From NCBI GenBank assembly GCA_016649795.1, contig JAENWZ010000053.1, positions 1 to 10,608 of the forward strand: a stretch of 10,608 nucleotides of DNA, given 5' to 3'. The DNA comes from Proteiniphilum sp. Lineage in GTDB: Bacteria > Bacteroidota > Bacteroidia > Bacteroidales > Dysgonomonadaceae. Each line of letters opens with the position of its first letter. The stretch's first letter is position 1. The notes under the pieces were generated by a model. That model was given only the letters and a program-made list of their open reading frames with translations. It made no database searches and was not told the origin of the DNA. This document shows positions 1 through 8,797 of the stretch, one piece after another. The translations under genes and the position numbers were made by a program.

Positions 1-1430
1 AGGATACACTGGTCACCATCACAACCTTTAAAAACAAAATTACCCTGGAGAGCAGCCCGTTCCAGATCATACTTCCCCGGGTGATCAGTAAAAACAACGG
101 ATCATATGACCGTCTCCTCTCAAAATGGGTGATTGTCAAAAAGAGCGGTAACAATGAGTATATCGACTCCCATGCCAGGTATACCGACATCATTGAACCA
201 AGGCAGTCCTTGACACCGGGTATATTGAAGAGCAAGAAAGGTTTGGGAGGCTTTTTCATGAACGGTTATTCGGGCGATTTAGACCAGCTGGGAATTACAA
301 GCATCACCATCAATATCCCCATTACAGCACTGATCTACTCCTTTCCGGCAGCTAACACGATACCCCATACCTATGGGAATAAAAATTATTATTTTTCCCG
401 TAATTATCTCAAAGGACTGGATCAGGCACTACAACTGGCAGCATCCAAAGATATCGTTGTAGCTGCCATCTTGCTGGTTCAGAAAGCAGCAGAATGTGCC
501 GACCCGGAGATAGGGAGAATGCTGCAGCACCCGAATTATACACCGGAGGGAATCTATACCATGCCCAACCTTACAACGGAGGAAGGAATCAACTACTATG
601 CGGCAGCACTCGATTTTCTTGCATCGCGTTACAACCGGACAGACGATGCATTCGGCAGAATACACAAATGGATCTTGCACAACGAAGTAGATGCAGGATT
701 GACCTGGACAAATATGGGAAGAAAACCGATGCTGGTCTATCTCGACACTTACCTGAAGTCGATGCGGATCTGTTATAACATCACCCGGCAGTATGACGAG
801 AACAGCGAAGTGATGGGTTCATTTACACACTCCTGGAGCGAACCGGTAGAACTGTATGCTTCGAAAGCGATGCTGAATGCCATGCAACAGTTCAGTTCAA
901 GGGAAGGTGATTTTCAATGGGGAGTGGCTTATCATCCCTACCCTCAGGACCTGAATGAACCCAAGACATGGAACGATTCGAAAGCGACCTTTAGCATGAG
1001 CAGTGCGTTGGTAACATTCAAGAACCTGGAGGTAATAGACCACTGGGTCAGGCAAACAGAGAACAGCTACAGAGGTACCTTCAAAAGAACACTGTGGCTC
1101 TCAGAAAACGGCACTAACTCAAGGAGCTATGAGAACAAGGATCTGCTGGAACAGGCTGCGGGGTTTGCCTACGCCTGGAAAAAATTAACTGCGCTGGACG
1201 GGATTGATGCTATCCAGTGGCATAACTGGATTGACAATAGATCGGAGTTTGGTTTGAAAATAGGACTGAGAAAATTCCCGGATGATGCAGCCGACCCGGG
1301 AGGACGCAAACCGGTATGGTATGCATACCAGGCTGCAGGAACAGACCAGGAGGAGAAAATATTTGAACCCTACAAGTCTATTATAGGAATCACCAACTGG
1401 AGTGAAATTATGCATGCAGTCTCACCATAA
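1..1430 (+). CDS. DUF5722 family putative glycoside hydrolase, 5'-truncated by the window edge
   Basis: The reading frame is open from base 3 to the TAA at 1428-1430, so the gene begins before the window. The GTG at 81 is internal, because the codons before it (bases 51-62 read SSPF) align with SPF in the full-length paralogue at 6671. The protein matches the DUF5722 family, which I recognise from its sequence pattern. Visible conserved blocks are an HNEVDAG motif with Glu at 684-686, a THSW block near 825, a YHPYP block near 930, an SENGTNS motif with Glu at 1104-1106, and a QWHNW block near 1215. An Asn-Glu pair followed about 140 residues later by a Ser-Glu-Asn-Gly strand end resembles the acid/base and nucleophile sites of clan GH-A barrels such as GH1; that reading is inference. 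Location is probably periplasmic or surface, judging by the lipoprotein paralogue. It is followed 11 bases later by the GH127 gene. The reaction and substrate are unknown. Confidence 0.85.
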   Translation, partial: DTLVTITTFKNKITLESSPFQIILPRVISKNNGSYDRLLSKWVIVKKSGNNEYIDSHARYTDIIEPRQSLTPGILKSKKGLGGFFMNGYSGDLDQLGITSITINIPITALIYSFPAANTIPHTYGNKNYYFSRNYLKGLDQALQLAASKDIVVAAILLVQKAAECADPEIGRMLQHPNYTPEGIYTMPNLTTEEGINYYAAALDFLASRYNRTDDAFGRIHKWILHNEVDAGLTWTNMGRKPMLVYLDTYLKSMRICYNITRQYDENSEVMGSFTHSWSEPVELYASKAMLNAMQQFSSREGDFQWGVAYHPYPQDLNEPKTWNDSKATFSMSSALVTFKNLEVIDHWVRQTENSYRGTFKRTLWLSENGTNSRSYENKDLLEQAAGFAYAWKKLTALDGIDAIQWHNWIDNRSEFGLKIGLRKFPDDAADPGGRKPVWYAYQAAGTDQEEKIFEPYKSIIGITNWSEIMHAVSP

Positions 1431-1441
1431 TCCATATTACA

Positions 1442-3340
1442 ATGAAAAGAAAAACAATATTATTCTATCTTATCTTTAGTGTATCACTGCTCTCAGTTCT
1501 CTCATGCAGTGAACAAAAAAACAGAGTGGTCATTGAGGATACTTTCTATCCGCTGCCGGCCGGAGCCGTTCAACTCGATGGCTTTTTTGAGGAGTACATC
1601 CAAAATTCCATCCAACACTGGAACATGGGCGAACTACCCTATGATCAGTTTGCTGATTTCTTCAGAAACGGCAGGCCCCAGTTTGCATTGGGTGAAATGT
1701 GGGGGAAGGCGGTACGTTCAGGTTGCATGTTTTACCGTTACACCAATGACCCGCAACTCAAACAGATCATGGATGAAACCGTAAGCGATCTGCTGACAAC
1801 ACAACGCGAAAACGGGAGTATCAGCTGTGTAGAGATAGATAAACAGCCGGAAGAGAGCGAATTGTGGGAACGAAAATATGTGATGCTCGGGCTGGAGGAG
1901 TATTATGAGTGGGTCAACCCTGATCCGCGTGTGCTTGATGCATTGATAAAACAGGCTGACAACATCATCTCAATCATCGGACCTGCTCCCAAAACAGAGA
2001 TAGTGGATGTGGGCTGGAGTGCTACCAACATTGGACATGAACCTTGTCATATTGAATCGAGCACTCTTCTGGAGCCCTTTATGAGGTTATACAAATGGAC
2101 CGGAGAAAAGCGTTTTCTCGATTTTGCAACCTATATCATCGCATCGGGAGGTACCAAGCAACACAATGTTTTCGAGAATGCTTTGAACAATGTGAATCCC
2201 TGGGAAATGGCAGGACATTATCCCAAAGCCTATGAGATGATGTCTCTCTTTGAAGGATTGGTTGAGTATTACAGGGTGAAAGGAGATCCGCAACATAAAG
2301 AGATGTTATTGAATATGTTTAAGAACATCAGTACCAAGGAGATTACCATCATTGGGAATGGCGGATCGGATCAGCCTTATCACCCCTATGTATACGGAGA
2401 AGCATGGGGAAATACGGCACTGGAACAGACCAATCCCGACATCACACGCATGATGGAGACCTGTGTGGGAGTGACCTGGATAAAACTTTGCAGCCAGCTG
2501 CTGCGACTTACAGGCGACCCCTCCATTGCTGACTACATAGAGAAATATGCTTACAACGGACTGATAGGGGCAATGAAGCCCACAGGAGATGGATTCAGTT
2601 ATGTGAACCTGCTCAACGGCTCCAAGGTTACTGATGAGGGATGGGGATGGAAATTCGACTCTCTGCAAGTGACATGCTGCAACCTGAACGGCCCGATGGG
2701 TTTGGCCTATATCCCCTACGTGGCGGTGATGAACGCAGAAAACGGTCCGGTGATCAATCTCTATAATCGGGATACAGCGGTATTTGAAACACCGAAGAGA
2801 CGATCAGGAACAATTGATATCGATACCGATTTCCCGTTGACGGGCAATATTCAATTCAACCTGACCTTGGAAAAAGAGGAAGCGTTCACCATCCGTTTCA
2901 GAATTCCCGGATGGAGTGAAAAAACGGTGATGACGGTGAACGATGAAGAGGTGATGGTCACTCCCGGCACCTATGCCGAGATTAACCGTGAATGGAAACA
3001 GGGTGACAGGGTATCACTTTCGCTGGATATGAGATGCAGGATCATTGATGCTCCACAGGGCAGCAATCGTGCAGGCGACAACTTCCAGGCGGTGGCATAT
3101 GGACCGGTCGTGCTGGCAAGAGACGAAAATCTGGAGAGCAATTACAACGACCCGGTCGTCTTACAGGCTGAAAACGGGTATATCAGGGCCAAACAGGAAG
3201 ATCCTCAGGCTGACAACATCAATCTGCAATTCTCAGTACCCGTGGAAGAGGGTAAATATATCACGATGATAGACTACGCCTCAGTAGACAACTGGAACAA
3301 TGGCAAGCATGTATGTACATGGCTCCCGATAAAACATTAA
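1442..3340 (+). CDS. GH127-type beta-L-arabinofuranosidase (DUF1680 fold), lipoprotein
   Basis: This 632-residue protein matches the Glyco_hydro_127 (formerly DUF1680) family, which removes terminal beta-L-arabinofuranosyl residues. Some relatives act on other rare sugars of pectin, including rhamnogalacturonan-II. Residues 1-22 form a lipoprotein signal peptide ending VLSC, with Cys22 as the probable lipidated residue. An (alpha/alpha)6-barrel would occupy roughly residues 35-430, followed by beta-sandwich domains to about 625. The zinc/thiolate signature of the family is present: Glu339-Thr-Cys341 and the adjacent Cys412-Cys413. In the characterised Bifidobacterium enzyme HypBA1 the matching residues are Glu338, Cys340, Cys417 and Cys418, where Cys417 is the nucleophile; Cys412 is therefore the expected nucleophile here. 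Length is close to HypBA1 (658). It lies 11 bases after the DUF5722 gene and 23 before the next start, so co-transcription is likely. DUF1680 folds also occur in GH142 and GH146, so the exact family number should be treated as likely rather than certain. Confidence 0.92.
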   Translation: MKRKTILFYLIFSVSLLSVLSCSEQKNRVVIEDTFYPLPAGAVQLDGFFEEYIQNSIQHWNMGELPYDQFADFFRNGRPQFALGEMWGKAVRSGCMFYRYTNDPQLKQIMDETVSDLLTTQRENGSISCVEIDKQPEESELWERKYVMLGLEEYYEWVNPDPRVLDALIKQADNIISIIGPAPKTEIVDVGWSATNIGHEPCHIESSTLLEPFMRLYKWTGEKRFLDFATYIIASGGTKQHNVFENALNNVNPWEMAGHYPKAYEMMSLFEGLVEYYRVKGDPQHKEMLLNMFKNISTKEITIIGNGGSDQPYHPYVYGEAWGNTALEQTNPDITRMMETCVGVTWIKLCSQLLRLTGDPSIADYIEKYAYNGLIGAMKPTGDGFSYVNLLNGSKVTDEGWGWKFDSLQVTCCNLNGPMGLAYIPYVAVMNAENGPVINLYNRDTAVFETPKRRSGTIDIDTDFPLTGNIQFNLTLEKEEAFTIRFRIPGWSEKTVMTVNDEEVMVTPGTYAEINREWKQGDRVSLSLDMRCRIIDAPQGSNRAGDNFQAVAYGPVVLARDENLESNYNDPVVLQAENGYIRAKQEDPQADNINLQFSVPVEEGKYITMIDYASVDNWNNGKHVCTWLPIKH

Positions 3341-3363
3341 AACAGAATTACACCCATCAGCTT

Positions 3364-4824
3364 ATGAGATATAACGGACTCTTTTACATTACGGCATCTT
3401 TATTTTTGTTTTTTTCATGCAATGATCAGGAGAAAAAGGAGGATGCTCCCTCAATAAAGCCCAAAGAGGTTTTCACGCTGAAAAACAGCGGATGGGATAT
3501 TTACTCCGGTGACAGTTACCGTTACGGGCCAACGATGATTATCAACGACGATGGCTCCATCGATGCCTGGTTTGCCGCCGTTGGGGGAGCCTACGGTGCA
3601 TGGCGGAATCTATTCGAGAAAACAGGGAACAACAGCCCCGTTGCCGTAACCACACACGGCTCTGTGGGACAGAAATTCAGTGCCGACGTTCCCTTTTGGG
3701 GAGTGAAGGTGGTGAGCCCCAACTGGAACGGACAACCCTGTGGCCTCACATTCAAACTGTTCCGATGGGATGACAGCAATATGGGATACGACGAAGTGGT
3801 GAAGCAAAATCCTGTCGCCACAGCCACATTCGTGAATTATGCAGATGGGGAAAAAATAGGCGTCACCAACGAAGATAAATTTCCTGCGGGAACCTATCTC
3901 TGGGAGCTCTCTGAAGCTCTTACCCAACATTCGGGGGTTTGGTTACGCGATGGGGCCGTCACCGGTGTTGTCAGTTACCAGGGCAGTATCCCGGTAGCAG
4001 GGAACAGAAACTGGGAAGCAATGTGGGCAGAAGAAAAAACCAGCGGTGAGATCTTTTGGGACCAGGCATCCTATCAGCACTCCTCCGACCATGGAAAAAC
4101 ATGGACAGAAGAAATCATGTCGCTTCTGCCCACAGAGTTTACTTCAGACCATTATTCTGTTTGCGACCCGGGAGCAGCATACTGGAATGGATACTATTAT
4201 ATCGGATATACCTCCACTGAGAATAGTGCCATGACGCAAAACAATGTCTATATTGCACGAAGCCAGAATCCGGAAGGACCCTGGGATAAATGGGAGGGAG
4301 ACAAATGGGGAGATCACCCTCAACCGGGGATCCTCTATGATGGTGATCCAACGAAGTTCGGTGCCGGAGAGCCCTCTATTGTGGTAGTAGACGACACCAT
4401 CTATTTCTATTATTCATGGAATGATACGGGAACCACAACACGGGTTGCCACAGCTCCGGCAGACGACCCTGACTGGCCCTCTAAACTGACCTACAGAGGA
4501 GTGGCAATAGATAAAAGTACTATTGCCGGCGCCGATCATGCCGATGTGAAATATCGTGAGGAGATCAATAAGTTCCAGGCAATACATACCGCCGACAGAA
4601 TGAGTGAGAAGGGTTATCTCGTGATCTGGCAGTCTGATAACGGAATTGATTTTGAGAAAATCGGCGAAGTGAAGGATCATCTGATGCCGGGTATTCATAA
4701 CTGCGGATGGAGCGGTGACGGCAGAGGTCATATCAAAAAAGGCGTTCCACAATTTCTCTCCTATGCTTACGGCGTGGGAAGCTGGGGTAAATGGAAAACC
4801 CGATGGGTGGAAATCGTTTGGTGA
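3364..4824 (+). CDS. Beta-propeller lipoprotein with inserted beta-rich domain, possibly GH43/GH117-like
   Basis: I chose the ATG at 3364 (486 residues) because it opens directly onto a lipoprotein signal peptide ending FFSC, with Cys19 as the likely lipid site. The in-frame ATG at 3313 would add 17 polar residues and overlap the GH127 gene. After Cys19 comes an acidic/lysine stretch (DQEKKED), loosely like surface-export signals of Bacteroidetes lipoproteins. The mature part reads as blades of a five-bladed propeller: a first blade near 43-75, then DPGAAYWNGYYYIGY (Asp268), then GAGEPSIVVVDDTIYFYYS (Glu336), then GADHADVKY (Asp391, Asp394). Repeated strand-turn units around Asp and Glu suit GH43- or GH117-type hydrolases, but I cannot assign a catalytic triad. 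Residues about 86-205 interrupt the propeller with a beta-rich stretch that resembles a carbohydrate-binding jelly roll. The gene sits between two glycosidase genes, with a 26-base gap after it. A glycan-binding, non-catalytic role is also possible. Confidence 0.6.
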   Translation: MRYNGLFYITASLFLFFSCNDQEKKEDAPSIKPKEVFTLKNSGWDIYSGDSYRYGPTMIINDDGSIDAWFAAVGGAYGAWRNLFEKTGNNSPVAVTTHGSVGQKFSADVPFWGVKVVSPNWNGQPCGLTFKLFRWDDSNMGYDEVVKQNPVATATFVNYADGEKIGVTNEDKFPAGTYLWELSEALTQHSGVWLRDGAVTGVVSYQGSIPVAGNRNWEAMWAEEKTSGEIFWDQASYQHSSDHGKTWTEEIMSLLPTEFTSDHYSVCDPGAAYWNGYYYIGYTSTENSAMTQNNVYIARSQNPEGPWDKWEGDKWGDHPQPGILYDGDPTKFGAGEPSIVVVDDTIYFYYSWNDTGTTTRVATAPADDPDWPSKLTYRGVAIDKSTIAGADHADVKYREEINKFQAIHTADRMSEKGYLVIWQSDNGIDFEKIGEVKDHLMPGIHNCGWSGDGRGHIKKGVPQFLSYAYGVGSWGKWKTRWVEIVW

Positions 4825-4850
4825 AAAAATTCAAATAAATCAAAATAATT

Positions 4851-6656
4851 ATGTTACACACAGCACAAAAACAGCTGATAATCACCTCTCTCCTGCTCTT
4901 CATGGGGCAGATAGTTACAGCTCAGACTGCCGACAGCGATCAGTGGGCGGCAACTGATGCCCTGGAAAGGAAGGTAAGTGAATACCCCGAAGCAGGTGAC
5001 AAGCGGAGTAAGTATATTGCAATGTTTTACTGGACCTGGCATCAGGGGAAGGATGATACCACAACCACCGTGAAGAACATCACGGAGATCGTGAGAAAAA
5101 ATCCCGAAGCCATGAAAGATTACAATCATCCTGCCTGGGGAAAGGCCAAACCGGGATTCTTCTTTTGGGAACAACCCCTGCTGGGATATTACAAGACCAC
5201 CGATCCGTGGGTGCTGAGGAAACATGCCGAGATGCTGGCGGATGCCAAGGTGGATGCAGTCTTCTTCGATTGTACCAACGGTAGTCTCACCTGGATTGAA
5301 TCGTACGAGGCACTGATGAAAACCTGGGACCAGGCGCAGAAAGATGGGGTGAATGTCCCCAAGATCGCATTTATGCTGCCGTTTGGTTATTCTGCACACT
5401 CTCTCACCTCTCTGAGACAGTTGTACAAGGATGTTTACAAACCAGGGAGATATGAGAACCTTTGGTTTATTTGGAAAGGAAAACCGGGGATCATGGCTTA
5501 TCCCGACAACCTGACAGATAGTGATGAAGACAGGGAGATCGCTCAGTTTTTCACCTTCAGACCCGGGCAGCCGGACTATGTAGATGGTCCCAAAAGAGAC
5601 AATCAGTGGGGCTGGCTTGAAAACTATCCGCAACATGGCTACGTGAAGAACGATGCCGGAGGGTTCGAGCAGGTGACCGTGGGGGTTGCACAGAATGCAG
5701 CTCCCGAGACAAATGGTCATTGCAGCGCCTTCAATCTTCCGGGTTCCCAGGGAAGAGATTACTCAGTACGCAACGGGTTCGACCCGAGAGTAGACGGTTA
5801 CCTCTACGGTTGGAACTTCCAGGAACAGTGGGATCGGGCCTTTGAGATCGATCCTGAACTGGTTTTTATTACCGGGTGGAATGAGTTTATTGCCGGTCAG
5901 TGGCTTCCCGAACATAGCTGGACAGGCGATCCCTTCTCTTTCGTAGACCAGTTTGACTGGAAAAGAAGCAGGGATATCGAGCCCAACAAAGGATGGGGTG
6001 ATAAAGGTGATGTCTACTACCTGCAACTGGTGGATAATGTGAGAAAGTTCAAGGGGATGACTCCCCCCGAACCGGTATCCTCTCCCAAGACCATAAAGAT
6101 CGGGAAATCGGATCAATGGAACGATGTAACACCAACCTACAACCATTACAAAGGCAACACGTTCCATCGTGACCATGTGGGTAGAAACAATACCTACTAC
6201 ATCAACACCACAGGACGCAACGATATCGTCAAAGCCAAAGTTGCCAGAGACAACCGATCCCTCTATTTCTACGTGGAGAGCGCTGAAAAACTTACTTCAC
6301 GAAATGATCCAAACTGGATGCTGCTTTTTATCGATATAGACAGGGACAAATCCACCGGATGGAACGGTTATGACTATATCGTCAACCGTAAGAGTCCCAC
6401 CTCCGGAAAAGTGATTGTGGAAAAAAACGTGGGTGACAGGTGGGAATGGATAGAGGTGGACAAATCATCCTATGTTCTCAAAAATAACAGGCTGGAGATA
6501 AAGATCGACAGAGAGACACTCGGTATGGAAGGGAAAACACTCAACTTTGAATTCAAGTGGAATGACAATATGCAGGAGAACGGGAACATCATGGATTTCT
6601 ACGTGAACGGCGATACAGCTCCGGGGGGAAGGTTTAACTTCGTTTACAGTGAATAA
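4851..6656 (+). CDS. Secreted GH71/99-like glycoside hydrolase with C-terminal CBM9-like domain
   Basis: The 601-residue product starts with a cleavable signal peptide of about 25 residues (hydrophobic core ITSLLLFMGQIV, probable cut after VTA). Residues about 53-400 look like a TIM barrel of the GH71/GH99-like group: an opening strand YIAMFYWTW, then GFFFWEQPLLGYY, DAVFFDCTN (Asp140), FMLPFGY, IMAYPDNL, and a late strand VFITGWNEFIAGQW (Glu345). The WNE strand end is typical of GH99-like proteins. Characterised members of these families are endo-alpha-mannosidases/mannanases (GH99) and alpha-1,3-glucanases (GH71), but this protein is too divergent for a substrate call. Asp140 and Glu345 are the best catalytic candidates by position only. 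Residues about 415-600 form a separate beta-sandwich with LYFYVES, LLFIDIDRDKSTGW and YDYIVNR, a pattern seen in CBM9/DOMON-like carbohydrate-binding domains. It follows the propeller gene by 26 bases and precedes the second DUF5722 gene by 14. Confidence 0.72.
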   Translation: MLHTAQKQLIITSLLLFMGQIVTAQTADSDQWAATDALERKVSEYPEAGDKRSKYIAMFYWTWHQGKDDTTTTVKNITEIVRKNPEAMKDYNHPAWGKAKPGFFFWEQPLLGYYKTTDPWVLRKHAEMLADAKVDAVFFDCTNGSLTWIESYEALMKTWDQAQKDGVNVPKIAFMLPFGYSAHSLTSLRQLYKDVYKPGRYENLWFIWKGKPGIMAYPDNLTDSDEDREIAQFFTFRPGQPDYVDGPKRDNQWGWLENYPQHGYVKNDAGGFEQVTVGVAQNAAPETNGHCSAFNLPGSQGRDYSVRNGFDPRVDGYLYGWNFQEQWDRAFEIDPELVFITGWNEFIAGQWLPEHSWTGDPFSFVDQFDWKRSRDIEPNKGWGDKGDVYYLQLVDNVRKFKGMTPPEPVSSPKTIKIGKSDQWNDVTPTYNHYKGNTFHRDHVGRNNTYYINTTGRNDIVKAKVARDNRSLYFYVESAEKLTSRNDPNWMLLFIDIDRDKSTGWNGYDYIVNRKSPTSGKVIVEKNVGDRWEWIEVDKSSYVLKNNRLEIKIDRETLGMEGKTLNFEFKWNDNMQENGNIMDFYVNGDTAPGGRFNFVYSE

Positions 6657-6670
6657 TCAATTGAATCACG

Positions 6671-8797
6671 ATGAAAAATCAACCTTATACAATTATTCTG
6701 TTAGCCCTTGTCACCTTTTTGGCCGTCTGCTGTAACAGGGGAAGTATTGAATACCTGCGTTTCGATCTTCAAACAGGGAATCAACTGGCTATTGACTCAC
6801 TGGATGCGTATCAATACCATATTACAACCCAAGGAGGCGATCCTTACATCCGGTTGCATGAACTCAACCAATCGTTGGCAGATGGGAAAACAGTGCTAAC
6901 CTTTGAATATCGTGCAGCAAAAGGAATCAACTTCTTGGAGATTTTCTTCCTTACCAAGGAAACCGGTTCGTTTGGATCGAACGTCGCCGGTAGTCAAAAA
7001 TGCCCGGGCTTGGCACCCACTGAAGAGATGACCCTCTATGCTGTTGACTTGGGGGAAGCCATCGCAAACGCAAACTGGAACCCGGAAAGAGATGTGTTAC
7101 GGATCGATTTTGGTGACCAGCCTGACGCGGAAGTGGTCATACAGAATATGCATTTCCGTGAACGCAACAAGGGTGAAAATGCTGCTTTCGAGGAAAAAGA
7201 GGCGTTTAAAACACGGGACAAGCAACAAAACGACCAATTTGCCAACTATTTATCACACACATACCCATCCACCATTGAGCGTGTGGAAGTACTTGATTCA
7301 ACAATCCTGATCAAAGGTAGTTTTGTATCGGAGGGTAGTACTGCAATGCTTTACGCAGTGAAACCATGGGAGGTAATTATTGAGCCGGAACAATTTAGAG
7401 GAGTGGAAATAGCTCAGTCACCCTTCGCCATGGAGGTGGAAAGATATGAAGAGATCGATGGATTCAACTACGACCATGCTCTCTCCAAATGGGTACTCAC
7501 AAGTAAAGGGGATCTTCTCTCATCATCTCGTTACGCCGATTATATCAAACCACAGGAAAACATGCCGAAAGGGATCCTACATGGAAGAAAAGGTATTGGA
7601 GGATATCATATCAAAAGAGGATATAGCGCTGATCTCATTGACTTCCCGGTAACCAGCATCACGGTTAATGTAGGGATTTCCCGATTCATGTACCTTGATA
7701 AAAGAGAGCACACCATCGAGCACCAGTTTCATGGCAAGCGTTACTATTTCGATGCAGCCACTGTAGAGGGGTATGACCAGACGATGCTACAGGCACTGAA
7801 ACACAACATCATCGTGGCGGCAATCATTCTTGTGAATCCGGCAAGTCAATCTGTCGACCCGAAGGTTGGCGAGTTGCTCCAGGATGATCACTTTGAGGGT
7901 GAGCATGCTTTTTTCACGATGCCAAATATGACATCGATTGAGAGCGTGCATTGCTATGCAGCCGCGCTGGACTTTTTGGCCAGTCGTTATAGCAGGGAAG
8001 ACAATAAATTTGGGCGTATTCACCACTGGATCATCCACAATGAGGTGGATGCGGGGAACGTGTGGACCAATATGGGTCTGGATAGACCCCTACATGTTTT
8101 CCTTGATGCCTACCACAAATCGATGCGCCTTTGCTATAATATCGCCCGAAAATATGATGCTCACACTGAGGTGCTGGCTTCTTTCACCCATTCCTGGGCG
8201 GAACCGGTCCCTGTTGATGGGGATTACTCCACGCTTGATTTGCTGAAAGGAATACTCAACTATTCGACAGTGGAGGGTGACTTCCAATGGGGAGTTGCCT
8301 ATCACCCCTATCCGGAAGACTTGAATGAGCCCAAGACATGGAATGACCAATCTGCTACCTTTACAATGAACACACCAATGGTCACCTTCAAGAACCTTGA
8401 AGTACTGGATAAGTGGATCAAACAACCGGAGAACTTCTACCTTGGCACACAAAAGAGAACGGTCTGGTTATCCGAAAACGGCACCAACTCACGTTCCTAT
8501 TCAGAGCAGGATCTGGCAGAACAGGCAGCCGGTTTTGCTTATGCATGGAAAAAAATGAAACAGCTTGATGGTATCGACGCATTTCAATGGCATAACTGGA
8601 TGGATGGACGCGGCGAATTCGGACTTCGCATCGGACTTCGCAAATACCCGGATGATGAAAATGATCCAGCTGGGAAAAAGCCGGTTTGGTATCTGTACCA
8701 AGCAGCCGACACTCCCTTGGAAGACAAAACATTCGATCCCTATAAAGCGATTATTGGGATCAATAATTGGTCTGAAGTATTGCATGAAGTAGAATAA
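6671..8797 (+). CDS. DUF5722 family putative glycoside hydrolase, full-length lipoprotein with N-terminal beta-sandwich
   Basis: This 708-residue protein is the full-length paralogue of the truncated first gene. The signal peptide ends in LAVCC, so Cys20 or Cys21 is the probable lipid site; Val before Cys20 is atypical, which leaves some doubt. Residues about 26-163 look like a jelly-roll carbohydrate-binding domain (FDLQTGN, RIDFGDQ, VVIQNMHFRE). A charged linker at about 164-195 leads to a small beta region (200-250), then the DUF5722 domain (about 255-705). Motifs shared with the first gene are HNEVDAG (Asn457-Glu458), THSW (506-509), YHPYP (544-548), SENGTNS (Glu602) and QWHNW (639-643). 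Glu458 and Glu602 are candidate acid/base and nucleophile of a clan GH-A style barrel (inference). Over residues 536-610 a hand count gives 58 of 75 identities to the first copy. The gene starts 14 bases after the GH71/99-like gene. The biochemical activity of the family is not known to me. Confidence 0.86.
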   Translation: MKNQPYTIILLALVTFLAVCCNRGSIEYLRFDLQTGNQLAIDSLDAYQYHITTQGGDPYIRLHELNQSLADGKTVLTFEYRAAKGINFLEIFFLTKETGSFGSNVAGSQKCPGLAPTEEMTLYAVDLGEAIANANWNPERDVLRIDFGDQPDAEVVIQNMHFRERNKGENAAFEEKEAFKTRDKQQNDQFANYLSHTYPSTIERVEVLDSTILIKGSFVSEGSTAMLYAVKPWEVIIEPEQFRGVEIAQSPFAMEVERYEEIDGFNYDHALSKWVLTSKGDLLSSSRYADYIKPQENMPKGILHGRKGIGGYHIKRGYSADLIDFPVTSITVNVGISRFMYLDKREHTIEHQFHGKRYYFDAATVEGYDQTMLQALKHNIIVAAIILVNPASQSVDPKVGELLQDDHFEGEHAFFTMPNMTSIESVHCYAAALDFLASRYSREDNKFGRIHHWIIHNEVDAGNVWTNMGLDRPLHVFLDAYHKSMRLCYNIARKYDAHTEVLASFTHSWAEPVPVDGDYSTLDLLKGILNYSTVEGDFQWGVAYHPYPEDLNEPKTWNDQSATFTMNTPMVTFKNLEVLDKWIKQPENFYLGTQKRTVWLSENGTNSRSYSEQDLAEQAAGFAYAWKKMKQLDGIDAFQWHNWMDGRGEFGLRIGLRKYPDDENDPAGKKPVWYLYQAADTPLEDKTFDPYKAIIGINNWSEVLHEVE

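Noticed and set aside
81..83. GTG as the true start of the first DUF5722 gene
   Set aside because: The frame stays open to the left edge, and the upstream codons align with the paralogue (shared SPF block), so the gene begins outside the window.
3313..3363. Upstream in-frame ATG for the propeller lipoprotein
   Set aside because: It would place 17 polar residues before the lipoprotein signal and overlap the GH127 stop. ATG 3364 gives a standard signal peptide.
4854..5720. A 288-codon open frame on the minus strand
   Set aside because: It lies wholly opposite the GH71/99-like gene, whose signal peptide, barrel motifs and length are convincing. The antisense product has no recognisable motif or domain pattern.
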